Shown one piece after another: positions 56,545-64,000 of a stretch of 64,000 bases of DNA. Made by a program: the position numbers and the translations under genes. How positions within the stretch are numbered: position 1 is the stretch's first letter; the number at the start of each line of letters is the position of its first letter. The stretch is from Buttiauxella sp. B2 (GTDB lineage: Bacteria > Pseudomonadota > Gammaproteobacteria > Enterobacterales > Enterobacteriaceae), in assembly GCF_006376615.1 (NCBI RefSeq), contig NZ_VEXQ01000001.1, positions 62,001-126,000 on the forward strand. The letters are read 5' to 3'. The notes beneath the pieces were generated by a model. It was given only the letters and a program-made list of their open reading frames with translations, was not told the origin of the DNA and made no database searches.

Positions 56545-56736
56545 AATCACTGGCGGCGCATGATACATAACTAAAATTACCCATGCAATCTATATGCCTT
56601 TATAGCAGTGACATTATTACAAAGTGGCATTACTCAATGGCCCACTACTGCAAAACGTGCTGGCATTCGCCGCTGCAATCCGTACCATACACGCCAGAAT
56701 TACGCCTTATGCGTGTCGGTTTAGCCTGAGAATTCC

Positions 56737-57657
56737 ATGACCAGTCAAAAAGAAATTTACAACCTCAACAAATTACAGAAACGCCTGCGTCGTAACGTAG
56801 GTGAAGCGATCGCCGATTACAACATGATTGAAGAAGGCGACCGCATTATGGTCTGCCTTTCTGGCGGCAAAGACAGCTACACCATGCTGGAAATCCTGCG
56901 TAACTTGCAGCAAAGTGCGCCAATTAACTTCAGCCTGATTGCCGTCAACCTCGATCAGAAGCAACCGGGTTTCCCTGAGCACATTCTGCCGGAATACCTG
57001 GAAAGCATTGGGGTTGAGTACAAGATTGTTGAAGAGAACACTTACAGCATTGTTAAAGACAAGATCCCAGAAGGCAAAACGACTTGTTCTTTATGCTCAC
57101 GTTTACGCCGCGGCATTCTTTATCGTACAGCTACCGAATTAGGTGCAACGAAAATCGCTCTTGGCCATCACCGTGACGACATTCTTCAGACACTGTTCCT
57201 GAACATGTTCTATGGCGGCAAAATGAAAGGCATGCCACCAAAGCTGATGAGTGATGACGGGAAGCACATTGTCATTCGCCCGCTGGCTTACTGCCGCGAA
57301 AAGGATATTGAGCGTTTCGCCACTGCGCGCGAATATCCGATTATTCCGTGTAACTTGTGTGGTTCGCAGCCTAATTTACAGCGTCAGGTCATCGGTGACA
57401 TGCTGCGCGACTGGGATAAACGCTACCCTGGCCGTATCGAAACCATGTTTAGCGCTATGCAAAATGTGGTGCCTTCTCATATGTGCGATACCGAGTTGTT
57501 CGATTTCAAAGGCCTTAAACACGGTGCCGAAGTCGTTGACGGTGGCGATTTAGCTTTTGATCGCGAAGAGTTGCCGATGCAACCTGCGGGCTGGCAGCCT
57601 GATGAAGACGACGGCGAGACGCCACTCCAACGCCTCGACATCCTCGAAATCAAATAG
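56737..57657 (+). CDS. ttcA: tRNA 2-thiocytidine biosynthesis protein TtcA
   Basis: A 306-residue tRNA-modifying enzyme. The PP-loop SGGKDS (residues 42-47) adenylates cytidine 32, and two CxxC motifs (C117/C120 and C205/C208) supply the Fe-S cluster ligands. It makes s2C32 in a subset of tRNAs. In E. coli ttcA is the attachment site of the Rac prophage; no prophage is present here. Confidence 0.95.
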   Translation: MTSQKEIYNLNKLQKRLRRNVGEAIADYNMIEEGDRIMVCLSGGKDSYTMLEILRNLQQSAPINFSLIAVNLDQKQPGFPEHILPEYLESIGVEYKIVEENTYSIVKDKIPEGKTTCSLCSRLRRGILYRTATELGATKIALGHHRDDILQTLFLNMFYGGKMKGMPPKLMSDDGKHIVIRPLAYCREKDIERFATAREYPIIPCNLCGSQPNLQRQVIGDMLRDWDKRYPGRIETMFSAMQNVVPSHMCDTELFDFKGLKHGAEVVDGGDLAFDREELPMQPAGWQPDEDDGETPLQRLDILEIK

Positions 57658-57667
57658 TCATCCTTCC

Positions 57668-57689
57668 CCCTCTCTTACCCGAGAGAGGG
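57668..57689. terminator. Hairpin downstream of ttcA
   Basis: CCCTCTCT (57668-57675) and AGAGAGGG (57682-57689) form an 8-bp stem with a 6-nt loop, 10 bp after the ttcA stop. No clear T-tract follows on either strand, so its efficiency as a terminator is uncertain. Confidence 0.5.
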
Positions 57690-57694
57690 AAAAC

Positions 57695-57832
57695 CTACCT
57701 GTACGGCGGCGGATCAATAATTGGCTTTGGATCGGGGTCTAGCGGCGGGTCAGGTATCGGTTGCGGCTTGGGAATGTGCTCTGGAACTGGCACCGGGTCA
57801 GTCGGAATGGAATCTCTGATATATATGCTCAT
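57695..57832 (-). CDS. Proline-rich microprotein
   Basis: A 45-residue frame with a strong GGAGG ribosome site and ATG. It has 16 prolines, mostly in X-Pro repeats (PVPVPEHIPKPQPIPDPP), so it cannot fold as a globular domain and is likely extended. It lies between ttcA (converging) and fnrS, just past the fnrS terminator. The clean ribosome site and repetitive composition support translation. The function is unknown. Confidence 0.6.
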   Translation of the reverse strand: MSIYIRDSIPTDPVPVPEHIPKPQPIPDPPLDPDPKPIIDPPPYR

Positions 57833-57883
57833 AATTTCCTCCATTTATCTCTCCCTTTAAGCATAGAACAACAAATCGCAGGC

Positions 57884-58002
57884 AAAAAAAAGCCGACTAA
57901 TAGTCGGCTCGTACGAATCAATTGTGCTATGCAGTAATTCTAAAAAAGGAAGTAAGACAATATGGAGCGCAACGCCCATCGCTTGACGTTGCATTCACCT
58001 GC
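57884..58002 (-). ncRNA. fnrS: FnrS small RNA
   Basis: The minus strand reads GCAGGTGAATGCAACGTCAA at the 5' end, as in E. coli FnrS, and continues almost base for base through GGGCGTTGCGCTCC and ATTACTGCATAGCACAATTG to the terminator AGCCGAC-TATTA-GTCGGCT with eight T. FnrS is an Hfq-dependent RNA made under anaerobiosis that represses mRNAs of aerobic metabolism and oxidative-stress functions such as sodB. An FNR box lies about 42 bp upstream. Confidence 0.95.
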
Positions 58003-58037
58003 GAGAGAGATAGTGCCTTGAACCAGCGTTCCAGTTA

Positions 58038-58051
58038 TTGACCTCGCTCAA
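58038..58051 (-). promoter_or_regulatory. FNR box of fnrS
   Basis: On the minus strand TTGAGCGAGGTCAA keeps the TTGA-N6-TCAA ends of the FNR consensus. Its centre is about 42 bp before the inferred fnrS start, as for class II activation, and CACTAT lies at -10. Confidence 0.8.
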
Positions 58052-58097
58052 TTATCGCCGCCTTTTTTAGTCTGCATTATGTTAAAAATGTTAAATT

Positions 58098-59081
58098 TTA
58101 CAGCCATTTACTACGATGTAACCACCAGGCAACACCACCTATAAGAACCACCAACATGAAGCAGAACAGGCTGAAACCAAAATACCAGCCACCGCCAGGA
58201 ATTCCGCCTAAATTCACGCCAAACAGTCCAGTCAAAAAAGTGCTGGGTAAAAAGACCATTGCCATTAACGACATAGTGTAGGTTCGTCTTCCCATCGCTT
58301 CTTGCATGACCTGTGCAATTTCATCTGCCATTACCGCTGTACGTGCGATACACGCATCTATTTCATCTAATCCGCGCCCTAGCCTGTCTGAAATATCCTG
58401 CATACGACGGCGATGATCATCCGTCATCCAGGGTAAACGCTCACTCGAAAGGCGGGCGTAAACATCACGTTGTGGAGCCATATAACGGCGCATCACAATT
58501 AACTGCTTACGCAGAAGAGCCAGATAACCACGCGGCGGGACTTGTTGATCCAGAAGATTGTCTTCCAGGTCGATAATTTTTTCATGCAGTTGTTCAATAA
58601 ATTCACTGGTGTGGTCGGTCAGCGCATCGCAGACATCGACCAGCCAACTGCCACTATTGATTGGGCCGGTTCCTTCATTGAGGTCGTTAACCACATCATC
58701 AAGTGCGAGTACCCGCCGCTGACGTGTTGAAATAATCATCCGCTCGTCAATATACAAACGCATAGCGACCAACTGGTCTGGGCGCTCATCGGTGCTGCCG
58801 TTAATGCATCGCAGAGTTAACAGTGTGCCTTCGCCTACGCGCGAAACGCGCGGCCGGGTGCTTTCACCAGCCAGAGCATCCCGGGCATAATTGGGGAGCA
58901 CGTGCGTGTTGGCAAGCCATTCTACACTGTCACGATAGGTATAATTCAAATGCACCCAACATGGATGCTCGCAATCGGCAGTGTCATCTTTAACAATGGG
59001 TCTGGCTCCACCCTTTCCATCTAATTGCCAGGCGAGCACTGCATCCGGCACCATTAACTCGTCTCCCTTGATAGTTTCCAC
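58098..59081 (-). CDS. zntB: Zinc transporter ZntB (CorA family)
   Basis: A 327-residue CorA-family protein, exactly the length of E. coli ZntB when started at the GTG at 59081, which has GGAG eight bases upstream. The long cytoplasmic N-domain is followed by two C-terminal helices with the GVNLGGIPG loop in place of the CorA GMN. ZntB moves zinc, probably by proton-driven uptake. An ATG 24 bp upstream is possible but less likely. Confidence 0.93.
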   Translation of the reverse strand: METIKGDELMVPDAVLAWQLDGKGGARPIVKDDTADCEHPCWVHLNYTYRDSVEWLANTHVLPNYARDALAGESTRPRVSRVGEGTLLTLRCINGSTDERPDQLVAMRLYIDERMIISTRQRRVLALDDVVNDLNEGTGPINSGSWLVDVCDALTDHTSEFIEQLHEKIIDLEDNLLDQQVPPRGYLALLRKQLIVMRRYMAPQRDVYARLSSERLPWMTDDHRRRMQDISDRLGRGLDEIDACIARTAVMADEIAQVMQEAMGRRTYTMSLMAMVFLPSTFLTGLFGVNLGGIPGGGWYFGFSLFCFMLVVLIGGVAWWLHRSKWL

Positions 59082-59235
59082 TGCAATTTCTCCATGCGTG
59101 ACCACAATACTGCCTTCAGTCTAGCCGTGTTCTTTTGTTATGTAACGCTGAAAATTATGCAAACACGCTGAATTTGTTCAATAAAAAATGTTACATTTAT
59201 AGTCTATTGACGATGACATAAAAAATGAGAAATAA

Positions 59236-59334
59236 ATGAAAATTGGCGTTCTGTTTCCTATAGCGATTATTGCTGCTGCAATCATATTCATCATCTGGTT
59301 TATTGTCGGCGGATACGCGACATCAGCTTCCTGA
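59236..59334 (+). CDS. YoaK-like 32-residue membrane microprotein
   Basis: A 32-residue protein (MKIGVLFPIAIIAAAIIFII and a C-terminal WFIVGGYATSAS) with one transmembrane helix. It closely resembles E. coli YoaK in length and pattern (M-x-IG-x-x-FP at the start, WF-x-x-GGYA at the end). The function of YoaK is unknown. The ribosome site is GAG. Confidence 0.78.
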   Translation: MKIGVLFPIAIIAAAIIFIIWFIVGGYATSAS

Positions 59335-59409
59335 TGAAAATGTTTCTATCTGTTGTTTCACCTACGATGGAATAGTTGAGGCTTTCCACCAGCACGCTAA
59401 ATTAGGGTG

Positions 59410-59475
59410 ACTCGTGCTCTGAAATTTGTGTTGGTTCACGTAGACCGGTGAATATAGAAGGCTGGAAGCACGAGT
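59410..59475. repeat. Nested inverted repeats, possible structured RNA
   Basis: ACTCGTGCT (59410-59418) and AGCACGAGT (59467-59475) are exact 9-bp complements. TTCAC (59435-59439) and GTGAA (59448-59452) nest inside. The region is between two small genes and has no coding frame. Confidence 0.4.
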
Positions 59476-59574
59476 AAAGGCCATAGTTGTTTAAAAATGA
59501 ACAATAATGCCAATTGCCTTACTGTGGTTATTATTGATATTTTCACTCGCTTATAATTTGAGTGGGAAATAGCC

Positions 59575-59880
59575 ATGTTTAAAAACTACACGAGTAACGC
59601 GAAAGTATTTATTACCGGCATTATTCTCATAGGCTGTATTTCCTTTATAGCTCTCATTTACCCCATGATTAATGGTGGGCACCACCAAAACAACACTCAA
59701 ACATTCAGCCCCGCATCTGAACTCAAACAATCATCCATACAATGCGTAAAATTGATCGATACTGTTTCTGATGCTGACCTGGCAGGAAAGCTCAATTTTT
59801 ACAGCGCCCCTGCGATGTGTGTACAGAAAAAAGGGCCGGGGAAATGGCTGATTTACACCGCGAGTCCGATACGTAAGTAA
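59575..59880 (+). CDS. Hypothetical membrane protein
   Basis: A 101-residue protein with one N-terminal membrane helix (about 9-32, VFITGIILIGCISFIALIYP) and a short periplasmic or cytosolic domain with two cysteines (SIQCVKLID and AMCVQKK). No family was recognised. A weak ribosome site is present. A hairpin (59889-59913, CTCCGA/TCGGAG) follows. Confidence 0.6.
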   Translation: MFKNYTSNAKVFITGIILIGCISFIALIYPMINGGHHQNNTQTFSPASELKQSSIQCVKLIDTVSDADLAGKLNFYSAPAMCVQKKGPGKWLIYTASPIRK

Positions 59881-60000
59881 TCCTCAGTCTCCGAAGCCAC
59901 ACTTTCGTCGGAGTGATTGCGTATGGCGACCTGGAAAGTCTGAATCAATACTCTTTATCCCATCAAAAATTGCTCCTTTCTGAATGAGTTATCACGGGTT

Positions 60001-60036
60001 AAAAAGATGTGCTGACAAAGAAAACCTTGCCAGCAC
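60001..60036 (-). terminator. Intrinsic terminator of mppA
   Basis: On the minus strand GTGCTGGCAAGG pairs with CTTTGTCAGCAC around TTTT (60009-60036) and is followed by ATCTTTTT. It lies 45 bp after the mppA stop. Confidence 0.8.
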
Positions 60037-60080
60037 TATATTTAGACGTGGTTACCAATGGCTAACTGTAGCCTATATAA

Positions 60081-61700
60081 TTAATGAGCCACGATATACA
60101 TCGTGCGGCTGTAGGCAACATCTTCCGGGTTATTAATTGGGTAACCCTTCAACCACGGTTTGATTAAACGCCCGTTGGTGTACTGATAAATTGGAGCTAT
60201 TGGCGCTTTTTCCTGGATAATTTTCTCAGCCTGGTTGTAATCCTTATTACGCGCAGCATCGGTCGTTTCCTGGCTTGCCTGCTCCAAAATCTTGTCGTAG
60301 TCCGGTGCATTAAAGCGCGAAATATTGCCGCTATGGGTTGAGGTTAGCAGCGACAGGAAAGTAGACGGCTCGTTGTAATCCCCTACCCATGAGGCGCGAA
60401 TCACGTCGAAATTACCGGTGTTACGGCTATCGATGTAGGTTTTCCATTCCTGATTTTGCAGTTTCACATCGACACCCAGATTTTTTTTCCACATGGATGC
60501 TACCGCAATAGCAATTTTCTGGTGGTTTTCAGAAGTGTTATACAACAGCGTTAGTTTAAGCGGCTTGTTTGGGCCGTAACCTGCGGCTTGCAGCAAGGTT
60601 TTCGCCTGGGCATTAGCTTCTTCCTGGCTCATTTGCTCAAGCGCAGAAGGTTCTGGCTTGAAGCCCGCAGTGACATCTGGAGTAAAGCGCCATGCAGGTT
60701 TTTCACCCGTCCCAAGTACTTTTTCAGCCATGATATGGCGATCAATTGTCATACTGAGTGCCAAACGCACACGCTGGTCAGCAGTCGGCCCTTTTTGCGT
60801 GTTAAAGGCGTAATAATACGTTCCCAGCTGAGGCGGAGTATAAACCTGGCCTGGAATGTCTTTTAACAGCTTCTGATAGAGATTTTTGGGGAACGACTCG
60901 GTGATATCAATATCCCCAGCCAGATAGCGTTTGGTCGCCGAAGATTCCTGATTGATAGGAATAAACGTGACTTTAGTGATCACCGTTTTGCTGTTATCCC
61001 AATAGTTTTTATTCTGCACAGCCACTATTTTTTCGTTAACGATGCGGTCTTGAAGAGTGTATGCGCCGTTGCCGACTAAATTACCAGGTTTCGTCCAGTC
61101 ATTACCGAATTTTTCAACAACGGCTTTGGGAACCGGATACAACGAGAAGTTAGCCGTCAGACTCGGGAAATATGGCACCGGTTTATCTAACTGGATACGC
61201 AATGTTCTGGCGTCTACCGCCGTCACGCCCAATTTATCAGCTGGCATTTTGCCATCAATAATAGCCTGTGCATTACTGATCCCCGCCAGCGCCGCAAACC
61301 AGGCAAACGGTGAAGTATTTTTTGGTTCAACCAGACGCTGCCAGCTGTAGACAAAATCTTGTGCCGTAACAGGCGTGCCGTCCGACCAACGGGCGTTATC
61401 ACGCAGAGTAAATGTCCAGACACGGTTGTCATTACTTTGCCATTTTGTGGCAACACCCGGCTCAAGTTGGCCCTTTTCATTCTGGTTAACCAGGCCTTCA
61501 AACAAATCGCGGATTACCTGAATTTCAGGCAAACCCACGGCTTTCGCCGGGTCAAGGGATGCAGGCTCATCTTTAATATGGCGCACCAGACTCTGGTCAG
61601 CCGCAAGTTTGGTGCCCGCAGGAACATTAGCCGCCCAGGAGGTTGAAAAGGAGCTGGCGATCGCTAACGCGCAACAAGTAGTCAAAAAACGCTTTTTCAT
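60081..61700 (-). CDS. mppA: Murein tripeptide-binding protein MppA
   Basis: A 539-residue periplasmic oligopeptide-binding protein (E. coli MppA 537) with a signal peptide to about residue 23. Landmarks RHIKDEPASLDPAKAVGLPE, WTFTLRDNARWSDGTPV and YYYAFNTQKGPTADQRVRLA are shared with the OppA family. It delivers L-Ala-gamma-D-Glu-meso-Dap to the Opp permease for murein recycling. Confidence 0.94.
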   Translation of the reverse strand: MKKRFLTTCCALAIASSFSTSWAANVPAGTKLAADQSLVRHIKDEPASLDPAKAVGLPEIQVIRDLFEGLVNQNEKGQLEPGVATKWQSNDNRVWTFTLRDNARWSDGTPVTAQDFVYSWQRLVEPKNTSPFAWFAALAGISNAQAIIDGKMPADKLGVTAVDARTLRIQLDKPVPYFPSLTANFSLYPVPKAVVEKFGNDWTKPGNLVGNGAYTLQDRIVNEKIVAVQNKNYWDNSKTVITKVTFIPINQESSATKRYLAGDIDITESFPKNLYQKLLKDIPGQVYTPPQLGTYYYAFNTQKGPTADQRVRLALSMTIDRHIMAEKVLGTGEKPAWRFTPDVTAGFKPEPSALEQMSQEEANAQAKTLLQAAGYGPNKPLKLTLLYNTSENHQKIAIAVASMWKKNLGVDVKLQNQEWKTYIDSRNTGNFDVIRASWVGDYNEPSTFLSLLTSTHSGNISRFNAPDYDKILEQASQETTDAARNKDYNQAEKIIQEKAPIAPIYQYTNGRLIKPWLKGYPINNPEDVAYSRTMYIVAH

Positions 61701-61977
61701 TGTTTACCCTTATGAATAATTTTGTTTGGGGCAGCACTACGCTCACGCCAGTGACAGACAAACAATGTAACGCAATCAACTGTTTTGCCAATAACAAAAC
61801 TAAATAACGTGATAGAAATCTATCAACCGTCAGATAAATCATGCCAGTAGCCACGGAAATGTCGTTAATCAGGTTAATTCTGTAACTGGTCTGACAGGAG
61901 ATTGTTTCTGATGAGTTTTTTTTAAATCACTGCTATTACTATCAGCAAGAAAAATCTAAAACGCTTTAAGGAATACT

Positions 61978-62685
61978 ATGTCTGGCCACCGTCCTCGCTC
62001 GCAACGAGGCCATTTGCCGCAAGGCTCCGAACGTTATGGCAAAACTGTTTTTGGCGCACCGCTTATTTGGTTCCCCGCAGCATCCAGTGAACAGCGCAGT
62101 GGATTGATTATTGCGGGTACGCATGGTGATGAAAATGCCGCGATGGTTACGCTGTCTTGTGCGTTACGTACGCTAGAACCAGAACATCGTCGCCACCATG
62201 TGGTGCTGGCTGTAAACCCTGACGGCTGTCAGCTCGGTTTGCGCGCTAATGCGAATGGTGTGGATCTGAACCGTAATTTCCCTGCCGCCAACTGGAAGTC
62301 TGGTGAGACGGTGTATCGCTGGAACAGCAGCGCAGACGCTCGAGATGTGGTGCTTTCTACCGGTAAAAAACCAGGCTCCGAGCCAGAAACCGCCGCGCTA
62401 TGCCAATTAATTCATACTTTGCAGCCAGCGTGGATTGTCTCTTTCCATGATCCTTTAGGGTGCATAGAAGATCCGGATAATTCAGCGCTGGGTGCATGGC
62501 TTGCGAAGGAGTTTGAATTGCCGCTGGTCACAAGCGTCGGTTACGAAACACCTGGTTCTTTCGGTAGTTGGTGCGCAGATTTAGATTTGCCTTGTATTAC
62601 CGCAGAGTTCCCGCCCATCTCAGCTGACGAAGCGAGTGAGCGGTATCTGGATGCTATGATGGGTTTGTTGCACTGGCAAAAGTAA
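61978..62685 (+). CDS. mpaA: Murein peptide amidase A MpaA
   Basis: A 235-residue M14-family metallopeptidase (E. coli 242). Zinc ligands are H49 and E52 (AGTHGDENAAM) with a later His in SFHDPLG, and LNRNFPAANW binds substrate. It removes meso-Dap from the murein tripeptide. It converges on ycjG with 6 bp between stops. Confidence 0.93.
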   Translation: MSGHRPRSQRGHLPQGSERYGKTVFGAPLIWFPAASSEQRSGLIIAGTHGDENAAMVTLSCALRTLEPEHRRHHVVLAVNPDGCQLGLRANANGVDLNRNFPAANWKSGETVYRWNSSADARDVVLSTGKKPGSEPETAALCQLIHTLQPAWIVSFHDPLGCIEDPDNSALGAWLAKEFELPLVTSVGYETPGSFGSWCADLDLPCITAEFPPISADEASERYLDAMMGLLHWQK

Positions 62686-62691
62686 TACCTA

Positions 62692-63657
62692 TTACGGATA
62701 AAGTTTGCCGGTTTCGAAATGCAACCCTGGCTCAACATCAACGGCCAGCCATGTTGGACCATCGAGATCGGCAAAGCGGACTTTAGCTGCCAGCGGCAAC
62801 GCTGCGGCTATCGCCCGCGAAGTGCATAGCATGCAGCCTAGCATCACATCAAAACCTTGTTCACGAGCGGCTTGAGTTAATGCCAGCGCTTCGGTTAATC
62901 CTCCGGTTTTATCCAGCTTCACGTTCACCATGTCATAAAGCCCTTTGAGCGCAGGCAGGCTTTCGCGGGTATGGCAACTTTCATCGGCACAAATTGGCAA
63001 TGGATGAATAAAGTTCGCCAGTGTACTGTCCTGGCCTGCCGGTAACGGCTGCTCGAGCATCGCCACATTCAAGTCGGCCAGTAACTGGCAACGCGCGGCC
63101 AATCCATCGCTATGCCAGGCTTCGTTGGCATCCACGATTAATACCGCTTCAGGCACCGCAGCACGGATCGCGACCATACGCTCGGTGATCAATCGGTCAT
63201 CGAGTTTAACCTTTAACAAACGCGCGCCTTTATCCCACAACAGTTTTGCTGCCGCTGCCATTTGTTCTGGCTCGGCAATACTGACGGTTTGTGCAGTGGT
63301 GACTAATTCAGGGAGTTCGACACCCGCAATATACGAAAGAGTCCTTTTTTGGCGACGTGCTTCCAAATCCCACAATGCGCTATCAACTGCGTTACGCGCA
63401 GCTCCGGCAGGCAGCGCCTCTTGTAATTGCGCGCGTGTCATCCCTTGTTCTAACTGCGGCAGGATCGTGGTTATCTGTGCCAGCACAGATACATCGCTTT
63501 CGCCATAGCGTGGATATGGCGTGCATTCGCCCACGGCTTTAATACCCTCTTCTTCAAGCTCCACCACCACAACGACCGCTTCGCTGCGGGTTCCGCGTGA
63601 AATCACAAAAGGAGTGTGGAGCGGCCATGCTTCCTGGTAAACCTTCACTGTTCTCAT
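62692..63657 (-). CDS. ycjG: L-Ala-D/L-Glu epimerase YcjG
   Basis: A 321-residue enolase-superfamily enzyme. Catalytic Lys pair LKVKLDD, metal ligands in VDANEAWH, MLEQPL and ADESCHT, and the second Lys in VKLDKTGG are all present. It epimerises L-Ala-D-Glu, the dipeptide produced by MpaA, so that it can be hydrolysed. In E. coli it is beside mpaA and tpx, as here. Confidence 0.94.
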   Translation of the reverse strand: MRTVKVYQEAWPLHTPFVISRGTRSEAVVVVVELEEEGIKAVGECTPYPRYGESDVSVLAQITTILPQLEQGMTRAQLQEALPAGAARNAVDSALWDLEARRQKRTLSYIAGVELPELVTTAQTVSIAEPEQMAAAAKLLWDKGARLLKVKLDDRLITERMVAIRAAVPEAVLIVDANEAWHSDGLAARCQLLADLNVAMLEQPLPAGQDSTLANFIHPLPICADESCHTRESLPALKGLYDMVNVKLDKTGGLTEALALTQAAREQGFDVMLGCMLCTSRAIAAALPLAAKVRFADLDGPTWLAVDVEPGLHFETGKLYP

Positions 63658-63799
63658 TGTTGTTCCTGTTGTTTTACGTTATTTGCTGAGTATAGCCAGA
63701 GAACACTTTTACTTGCAGTATCAGTTTTTTATATTCAGACGATGAATACTGACATACACTGTTCGCGGCGTTAATTATATGTAAACAGGAAAATTAAAC

Positions 63800-64000
63800 A
63801 TGTCACAAATCGTTCATTTCCAGGGCAACCCTGTAGCGGTTGCAGGTCAAATCCCACAAGCTGGCAACAAAGCTGAAGCTTTCACTCTGGTAGCAAAAGA
63901 TCTTTCTGATGTTGCACTGAGCCAGTTCGCCGGAAAACGTAAAGTACTGAATATTTTCCCAAGCATCGATACCGGCGTTTGTGCCGCCTCCGTGCGCAAA
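63800..64000 (+). CDS. tpx: Thiol peroxidase Tpx (5' part, cut by window end)
   Basis: The first 67 codons are visible. [20 protein letters not shown] and the peroxidatic Cys61 in [12 protein letters not shown] identify Tpx, the atypical 2-Cys peroxiredoxin. The resolving Cys is beyond the window. A GGA-rich site precedes the ATG. Confidence 0.93.
   Translation, partial: MSQIVHFQGNPVAVAGQIPQAGNKAEAFTLVAKDLSDVALSQFAGKRKVLNIFPSIDTGVCAASVRK

Overview
The window is chromosomal DNA from a member of the Enterobacterales. Almost every core gene matches an Escherichia coli gene in length and motifs (tsr, yqjH/yqjI, ydcSTUV-patD, nfrAB, frmRA, cybB, dbpA, ttcA, zntB, mppA, mpaA, ycjG, tpx), but the gene order is not that of E. 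coli K-12 and several accessory blocks are interleaved. It is best described as a non-Escherichia enterobacterium; the genus cannot be fixed from the sequence alone. All assignments come from reading the sequence and recalled knowledge of families; no search was run.

Layout. 1-1225: left-truncated ABC-type membrane protein divergent from a TetR regulator, with two palindromic operators between them. 1237-8881: one minus-strand sulfur-compound scavenging operon (two flavin monooxygenases, M20 deacylase, GNAT acetyltransferase, amino-acid-type ABC transporter with two binding proteins). 9195-10869: a HipBST three-gene toxin-antitoxin module. 10913-17695: tsr with a FliA promoter, yqjH-yqjI, ydcH, yqfB, the orphan membrane toxin ortT, a YegP-like gene, yiaWV and an NTF2-fold protein. 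17755-23125: putrescine/GABA-aldehyde operon ydcSTUV-patD. 23414-31715: a metallo-beta-lactamase gene and a benzoate-to-muconolactone operon (catBCA-benABCD) with a divergent IclR regulator. These lie between ydcS and its usual neighbour ydcR (32251-33663). 33814-36349: cytochrome bd-type oxidase of CioAB type with a DUF2474 microprotein. 36350-42218: nfrB-nfrA-ybcH, an exopolysaccharide/phage N4 receptor locus. 42544-50289: emrE-like gene, yncJ, frmRA, several orphan secreted proteins, and azlCD with a cupin regulator. 50481-52902: intact gapC, and dbpA. 53127-56314: an unusual module of a membrane-anchored, holin-like lytic transglycosylase, a DUF2235 lipase-like hydrolase and a small periplasmic protein. 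56348-56498: tRNA-Gly(TCC) and a tRNA-like gene with an abnormal anticodon loop. 56737-64000: ttcA, a proline-rich microprotein, the FNR-regulated sRNA fnrS, zntB, a YoaK-like microprotein, and the murein-peptide recycling cluster mppA/mpaA/ycjG up to the start of tpx.

How the genes work together. Operon 1237-8881 imports an organosulfur amino-acid derivative, probably N-acetylates it, cleaves it oxidatively and deacetylates it to free the amino acid. The cat-ben operon converts benzoate through catechol to muconolactone and its isomer; 3-oxoadipate steps are not encoded here. ydcSTUV-patD imports polyamine and oxidises gamma-aminobutyraldehyde. mppA, mpaA and ycjG import murein tripeptide, release gamma-D-Glu-Dap and epimerise L-Ala-D-Glu. 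The most unusual items are the transglycosylase/DUF2235 module, the tRNA-like gene, and a perfect 17-bp hairpin inside yncJ.
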